A DNA stretch of 64,000 nt from Brucella rhizosphaerae (GTDB taxonomy: Bacteria; Pseudomonadota; Alphaproteobacteria; Rhizobiales; Rhizobiaceae). The stretch spans positions 124,001 through 188,000 of the forward strand of contig NZ_NNRK01000033.1 of the NCBI RefSeq assembly GCF_002252475.1. The letters are read 5' to 3'. Each line of letters starts with the position of its first letter. Position 1 is the stretch's first letter. The notes under the pieces were generated by a model. The model was not told the DNA's origin. It did not search any database and was given only the letters and a program-made list of their open reading frames with translations. This document shows positions 63,812 to 64,000 of the stretch, piece after piece. Both the position numbers and the translations under genes were made by a program.

Positions 63812-64000
63812 TTAGAGCGCTTCCGCGCCCGAAATGATTTCGATCAGTTCCTTGGTGATCTGAGCCTGACGCTGACGGTTATACGTGATCGACAACTTGT
63901 TGATCATGTCACCGGCATTACGCGTCGCATTGTCCATTGCGCTCATCTTCGCGCCCATTTCGCCCGCCACATTTTCCAGCAGAGCGCGGAAAATCTGGAC
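63812..64000 (-). CDS. atpG: ATP synthase F1 gamma subunit (3' end only)
   Basis: The last 62 residues are visible, ending [16 protein letters not shown]-like sequence (read as [17 protein letters not shown]). [20 protein letters not shown] is the strongly conserved C-terminal helix of the gamma rotor shaft. The gene starts beyond the right end of the window. Order atpG-atpD-atpC is the usual one. Confidence 0.97.
   Translation of the reverse strand, partial: VQIFRALLENVAGEMGAKMSAMDNATRNAGDMINKLSITYNRQRQAQITKELIEIISGAEAL

Overview
The window reads as a stretch of main chromosome from an alphaproteobacterium of the order Hyphomicrobiales, most probably Brucellaceae (Brucella/Ochrobactrum group). 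The basis is marker proteins recognised by eye: the GapR and TrcR cell-cycle/nucleoid proteins, a helicase-S4-fdxA-CarD cluster, RpoH2 preceded by an EcfG-type promoter, PrpA-type hydroxyproline epimerase, AtpD with a long Lys/Ala/Pro N-terminal extension, and a dispersed palindromic repeat family. No database search was possible. I see no phage, insertion sequence, CRISPR array, rRNA or tRNA; gene content is mostly core metabolism.

Layout. 1-8 kb: 3' end of class I aldolase, YccF, a propionyl-CoA synthetase with an SDR, a DUF1127/WYL-regulator pair, TrcR, a quinone oxidoreductase. 8-16 kb: MFS exporter, two YdcH-like small proteins, purEK, bL36, a TPR protein, pyruvate kinase with a DUF1036 protein. 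16-21 kb: N-formylglutamate amidohydrolase, GapR, aldo/keto reductase, ABC-F ATPase, glycine-zipper protein. 21-25.3 kb: a thiamine locus in which thiamine diphosphokinase diverges from thiBPQ, the latter behind a clear TPP riboswitch. 25-31 kb: M48 lipoprotein protease, MOSC protein, RpoH2, CarD, FdxA. 31-38.5 kb: S4 protein and SUV3-like helicase, a 700-bp gene-free region with a duplicated block and an isolated terminator, thiolase, GlcG/HbpS-like protein, bL32, MtgA. 38.5-46 kb: IspA, a HxlR/MFS divergon, IspG, BdhA, a DeoR/MFS operon. 46-57 kb: pyruvate carboxylase, then a branched-chain amino acid transport region (two LivJ paralogues, DUF6867 protein, livF, livG with a C-terminal helix-hairpin-helix extension, livM, livH). 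57-61.5 kb: hydroxyproline epimerase and FAD dehydrogenase with a divergent GntR regulator, then a MarR regulator. 61.7-64 kb: atpC, atpD and the 3' end of atpG.

Functional links: aldolase, pyruvate kinase and pyruvate carboxylase surround the PEP/pyruvate node; thiolase and 3-hydroxybutyrate dehydrogenase belong to acetoacetyl-CoA/PHB metabolism; IspG and IspA belong to isoprenoid synthesis; liv and hydroxyproline genes import and degrade amino acids. The most unusual things seen are the LivG-HhH fusion, the palindromic repeats with compensatory arm changes (one copy inside the atp operon), and the repeat-bearing gap at 34.3-35.0 kb. I did not find convincing evidence of an entirely new multi-gene system.
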